The notes under the pieces were generated by a model. That model was not told the DNA's origin and did no database searches. It saw only the letters and a program-made list of their open reading frames with translations. Shown here piece by piece: positions 60,540-64,000 of a stretch of 64,000 nt of DNA. The stretch spans positions 1 through 64,000 of the forward strand of contig NZ_BDBR01000027.1 of the NCBI RefSeq assembly GCF_001613085.1. The letters are read 5' to 3'. The position numbers and the translations under genes are program-made. Numbering within the stretch: the stretch's first letter is position 1; each line of letters starts with the position of its first letter. The stretch is from Nocardia salmonicida NBRC 13393. Lineage in GTDB: Bacteria; Actinomycetota; Actinomycetes; Mycobacteriales; Mycobacteriaceae.

Positions 60540-63500
60540 TCAAGCCAACCGACGGGGGCCGGTGTCGAAGCGGCTGGGTTCGGGGCCGATGCGGGCTCGG
60601 GCGTAGATGATCTCCGCCGAGGCCGACGCCGCGAGCACGGGATCGCACGAGAGTTCGCGCATCTGGGGGATGTCGTCGAACAGGGCCGAAATACGTTGGG
60701 CCAGTTCGGCGAGGGCCGCCTTGTCGACCCCTGTTCGGCCCGGGCCCTCCGACAGCAGTGGCGCTGCTCGTGGTGCGTCGATGAGCGCGGTCGCCTCGTC
60801 CTGGGTCAGCGGTAGTGCGCGGTAGGCGCGGTCGCCGAGCAGGTCGATGATCATGCCGGACAGGCCGAATTGGATGACCGACCCGAACGAGGGGTCGTCG
60901 GTGACGCTCAGCACGCAGCCGACCCCCTTGGTCGCCATCTTCTGCACGTGCAGGAGCGGATCTCCGCAGATCTCCACCAGGTCGGTGTAGGCCTGACGGA
61001 CCGTGTCCGGCCCCCACAGGTCCAAGCGCACGCCGATCAGGTCGGGCCGACGCCGCCACAGCTCCCCGGTGGCCTTGGCCGCCACCGGATAGCCCAGTTC
61101 CTCGGCCGCGGCGACGGCCTGTTCGGCATCGCGCACCGCCCGGAACTCGACCACGCCGATCCCGTAGCAGTCGAGCAGCAGCACCGCCTCCTCATCGGTG
61201 AGCCAGCGGCCGCCCGATTCCGCCAACCAGCCCTCCACGAGTGCCGCCGCGGCCGCGGTATCTATCCCGGGCGGGCGCATGACCGGTGAGATCGGCCGGT
61301 CACGCCAGCGCGCGTACCGGTCGACCCTGGCCAGCGCACGCGCGGCCCGTTCCGGGTCCGGGTAAGACGGAATCGATCCGCGCGCCGGGGCACCCGCGGT
61401 GGTCCGCACCGCCAACTGCCGAGGGATGCCCGATTCCGCGACAAATGTGGTGAGCACCGGCTTTCCCGGCGCTGACGCGGCGGCCGCCCGTAAAGCGTCC
61501 CCGAAGCCCTCCATCGGCACCGGAACCGGCGGAGCGACCACGACGATCACCGCGTCGACCTCGTCGCTGCGCAGCGCGGCGAGGACCGCTTCCCTGAAGT
61601 CGGCGGGCGTGGCCTCCGGACCGAGGTCCACCGGCCCGTCGACGCCCACACCGACTGCTTCCCGCTCGATGGGCTCGGCGGTGTCCGTCTCCCGCACAGG
61701 AGGCTCGATGCTGTCCGCACCGCGACCGGCCCGTCGAGTGCTCCGCGCGCCCCACCCGGTCCGGCCGATACGATCCGAACCCTGCTCCACACGGCCGGAA
61801 TCCCGTCCGGTCCGCCGCCCACGATCTCCTCCCCGCCCGTCCCTGCCACGATCGGCCTCCCGACCGATTCGTCCGGCGCGGTCCGAGTCCCTGTCGGGCA
61901 CTTCCGCCGAATCGCGGTCGATTCGCATCGAACTGTTCGGACCTCGCTCAGCCGGCGCCACCCCCGACGAATCCCGCTCGATCGGCAGAGTGCCCTGCGG
62001 GCCGCGCTCGGTCGGTCGGGCACCGGGACCTCGGTCGACAGCGGTGACAGGCCGGTACACCCGCAACCCTTCGCTGCGGGCGGCGTCGATCGCCAGCCAG
62101 TTCAGTGCGGCGCTGTTGCCGACCACGGCGACCCGGGGGCCCTTCGGTAGCGGCTGACAGGCCAGCAGGGCAGCGCAGTCGAAGAGTTCGGAGATGGAGT
62201 CGACCTGGATGATTCCGGCTTGACCGAACAGGTCACGGACCACCGTGCGGTCCATGTCGGCGCCTGCGGCGAGGCGACCGCTGCTCACCGCCACGATCGG
62301 TTTGCCGCGGGCCACCCGGCGGGCCAGACGAGAGAACTTGCGCGGATTGCCGAAGCTCTCCAGGTACAGCAGGATCACCTCGGTGTCGGCGGCGGTATCC
62401 CAGTACTGGAGCAGATCGTTGCCCGAGACATCGGCACGGTTACCGGCCGAGACGAACGTCGACAAGCCGAGATTGCGGGCCGCGGCCTCGCCGAGGATCG
62501 CCGCACCGAGCGGGCCGGACTGGCAGAAAAACCCGATCCGTCCGCGCTCGGGCAGGACCGGGGCCAGCGTGGCGTTCAGACCGACCGCGGGGTCGGTGTT
62601 GGCGATGCCGAGTGCGCTCGGCCCGACCACCCGCATGCCGTGCCCGCGTGCCGCCGCGACCAGATCGTGTTCGGCGGCCAGCCCGGCCGCCCCGGTCTCA
62701 CCGAAGCCCGCGGTCAGCACGACCAGGCCCTTGACTCCCTTGGCCATGCAGTCGTCCAGGACCGCCCCGATCGCGGCGGGCGGCACCGCCACCACCGCCA
62801 GGTCCACCTCGTCGGGGATCTCGCGCACCGTGGCGTAGGCCCGCACGCCGCGCACCGAACGCCGGTGCAGATTCACCGGGAACACCGGCCCGCTGAAGCC
62901 GCCCGAGAGCAGATTCGCGAGCACGGCACCGCCGACGCGGGTCTGTTCCGGTGACGCGCCGATCACCGCGACCGAACCGGGCGCGAGCAGGTTTCCGACG
63001 CTACGCGCCTCCGAGGCGGCCTCCCGCGAATCCCGCACGGTGCGCAGCGCTTCGGTGGGGTCGATGGCGAATTCGAGGTGTACTTCGGAACCGTCGCGAC
63101 TGCGCTGCAGTTGGTAGCCCGCCTCGCGGAAGACTGTGATCATGGCCTCGTTCTCGGCCAGCACCTCGGCGACGAACGCGACCACTTCGTTCTCGGCGGC
63201 GGCACCGGCCAGATGCTCGAGCAGCACCGAACCGAGCCCACGTCCCTGGTGCTCGTCGGCGACCACGAAGGCCACCTCGGCCGCGCGTGGGCCCTGCCGG
63301 GCGAGCAGCTCGTAGCGGGCCACGGCGATGATGGCCGTGCCGAGTACCGCGACGAGGCCGACCCGATCGCGATAGTCGACGTGGGTGGTGCGGTACATGT
63401 CCTTCGGCGAGATCTGCGGGTACGGACCGAAATAGCGCAGATACCGGGTGCGGTCGGACAGACCGGTGTGAAAGGCGGCGAGCGCGTCGGCGTCGGCGGG

Positions 63501-63623
63501 CACGATCGGACGCACCTGGACCACTCCGCCGTCGGCGGCGAGCACATCGCCGTACCAGTGCTGGGGTGGCGCAGGCGGATTCGCGGGCGTGTCGGAAGTG
63601 TCGGGCAGCAGTGGCTCAGTCAC
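60540..63623 (-). CDS. GNAT-NDP-forming acyl-CoA synthetase fusion (protein lysine acyltransferase, Pat-type)
   Basis: 1027 residues from GTG 63623. Order: GNAT domain (~40-190; VAFVVADEHQGRGLGSVLLE), CoA-binding domain (VAVIGASPEQTRVGGAVLAN), ligase-CoA domain (VVGPSALGIANT, FCQSGPLGAAIL), then ATP-grasp (LLDCYGIGVVEFR, GVRLDLWGPDTV). Homologues acetylate lysines of acyl-CoA synthetases; the synthetase part is usually inactive and regulatory. Odd: an Arg/Gly/Asp-rich insert of ~130 residues near 525-655, between GLRVYRPVTAV and VDLGPEATPADF, where relatives have a short loop. Start overlaps the acuC stop by 8 bp. Confidence 0.88.
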   Translation of the reverse strand: MTEPLLPDTSDTPANPPAPPQHWYGDVLAADGGVVQVRPIVPADADALAAFHTGLSDRTRYLRYFGPYPQISPKDMYRTTHVDYRDRVGLVAVLGTAIIAVARYELLARQGPRAAEVAFVVADEHQGRGLGSVLLEHLAGAAAENEVVAFVAEVLAENEAMITVFREAGYQLQRSRDGSEVHLEFAIDPTEALRTVRDSREAASEARSVGNLLAPGSVAVIGASPEQTRVGGAVLANLLSGGFSGPVFPVNLHRRSVRGVRAYATVREIPDEVDLAVVAVPPAAIGAVLDDCMAKGVKGLVVLTAGFGETGAAGLAAEHDLVAAARGHGMRVVGPSALGIANTDPAVGLNATLAPVLPERGRIGFFCQSGPLGAAILGEAAARNLGLSTFVSAGNRADVSGNDLLQYWDTAADTEVILLYLESFGNPRKFSRLARRVARGKPIVAVSSGRLAAGADMDRTVVRDLFGQAGIIQVDSISELFDCAALLACQPLPKGPRVAVVGNSAALNWLAIDAARSEGLRVYRPVTAVDRGPGARPTERGPQGTLPIERDSSGVAPAERGPNSSMRIDRDSAEVPDRDSDRAGRIGREADRGRDGRGGDRGRRTGRDSGRVEQGSDRIGRTGWGARSTRRAGRGADSIEPPVRETDTAEPIEREAVGVGVDGPVDLGPEATPADFREAVLAALRSDEVDAVIVVVAPPVPVPMEGFGDALRAAAASAPGKPVLTTFVAESGIPRQLAVRTTAGAPARGSIPSYPDPERAARALARVDRYARWRDRPISPVMRPPGIDTAAAAALVEGWLAESGGRWLTDEEAVLLLDCYGIGVVEFRAVRDAEQAVAAAEELGYPVAAKATGELWRRRPDLIGVRLDLWGPDTVRQAYTDLVEICGDPLLHVQKMATKGVGCVLSVTDDPSFGSVIQFGLSGMIIDLLGDRAYRALPLTQDEATALIDAPRAAPLLSEGPGRTGVDKAALAELAQRISALFDDIPQMRELSCDPVLAASASAEIIYARARIGPEPSRFDTGPRRLA

Positions 63624-64000
63624 GTGGGTCCTCCGGGTCGAGACCGAGCAGGCCGAAACTCGCCCGTCGGGTGGCCGTGATGGCGGTGTCGACCGCTCGC
63701 TGCGCGCGGATCTGGCCCGCATCGCCGACCTCGGGCGTGCCACCCGGTCCGTCCCATGGGCGGTAGGCGGTGTCGCCTCCGTCGCCCATGGACGTCGGAG
63801 GCTGCACCCGCGGCGCGGACGCTCGCACCTGTTCGATCCAGTCGGCGGGCACCGGCGTTTCGGGGGCCAGCGGGCGGTCGAGTGCCGCGGCGAGCAGGTG
63901 GGTCCAGGCTCGCGGCACCACGCGCACCACGCCGTATCCGCCGCCGCCGATCGCCAGCCACCGCCCCTCGGCGTATTCGTCGGCCAGGTCCCGCATCGCC
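63616..64000 (-). CDS. acuC: Acetoin utilisation protein AcuC-like deacetylase, C-terminal part
   Basis: The frame is open at the end of the window; ~128 C-terminal residues are seen. GRWLAIGGGGYGVVRVVPRA matches the glycine-rich loop (including the conserved Tyr) that closes the active site of class I/II-type deacetylases such as AcuC. The remaining ~80 residues (Pro/Gly-rich) are less conserved. Its TGA lies within the start of the acyltransferase gene (GTGACTGA), so the pair is co-translated: writer and eraser of protein acetylation. Confidence 0.82.
   Translation of the reverse strand, partial: AMRDLADEYAEGRWLAIGGGGYGVVRVVPRAWTHLLAAALDRPLAPETPVPADWIEQVRASAPRVQPPTSMGDGGDTAYRPWDGPGGTPEVGDAGQIRAQRAVDTAITATRRASFGLLGLDPEDPRD

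Overview
The window is high-GC DNA from a mycolic-acid actinomycete, most probably Nocardia or a close relative. This rests on coding style, on aftC (arabinan synthesis for mycolate-type walls), on the coproporphyrin-type heme genes (hemE, hemY/cgoX, hemQ), and on a gene order that, from memory, follows the Mycobacterium tuberculosis stretch Rv2669-Rv2710. About 50 protein genes are supported. No rRNA, tRNA, CRISPR array, insertion sequence or integrase was seen.

Layout. 1-4.2 kb: the end of a Pro/Thr/Ala-rich protein, a LysR regulator and a flavin monooxygenase. 4.3-10.2 kb: GNAT, ZapE-type ATPase, RibD-C reductase, a TAP-like lipoprotein, aftC, msrB. 10.2-14.8 kb: an accessory SDR/ene-reductase/TetR operon and a large membrane protein gene broken by one in-frame TGA. 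14.9-19.9 kb: hemQ, hemY and hemE, interrupted by an SDR gene under a MerR-type promoter and relics of a MerR regulator and a VOC gene. 20.1-25.2 kb: DUF3000, rnd, a methyltransferase, dxs. 25.4-29.5 kb: a three-domain glutaminase, a SIMPL protein and a TRAM/TrmA-like RNA methyltransferase. 29.6-33.1 kb: a KimA-like potassium importer divergent from ceoB-ceoC. 33.1-42.9 kb: an ECF sigma factor, DUF3159, an OB-fold protein, a hydrolase, DUF3710-dut, DUF3093, DUF4193, cei, suhB, ppgK, sigA. 43-46.7 kb: an MHYT membrane sensor, a KhtTU-like K+/H+ antiporter, DUF952 and a small zinc protein. 46.7-53.3 kb: TetR divergent from SNF2 helicase-SWIM, SDR divergent from a second TetR, and a DEAD/DEAH helicase. 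53.4-60.4 kb: YihY, DUF3039, DUF3099, MFS, VOC, methyltransferase, sigB. 60.5-64 kb: a GNAT-acyl-CoA-synthetase fusion overlapping acuC, which runs off the end.

Functional themes are heme and isoprenoid precursor synthesis, envelope arabinan, potassium balance (an importer with its RCK partners and an efflux antiporter with its RCK partner, within 16 kb), three sigma factors, and reversible protein acylation (acyltransferase plus deacetylase). A recurring signal is a TANNNT hexamer exactly 6 nt (sometimes 7-8 nt) before the ATG or GTG, which indicates many leaderless transcripts and was used to choose starts. Other notable points are two tandem duplications at gene 3' ends, an apparently complete MerR promoter whose regulator has lost its DNA-binding half, a TAP-like hydrolase without its serine, and a helicase gene that seems to start at CTG.
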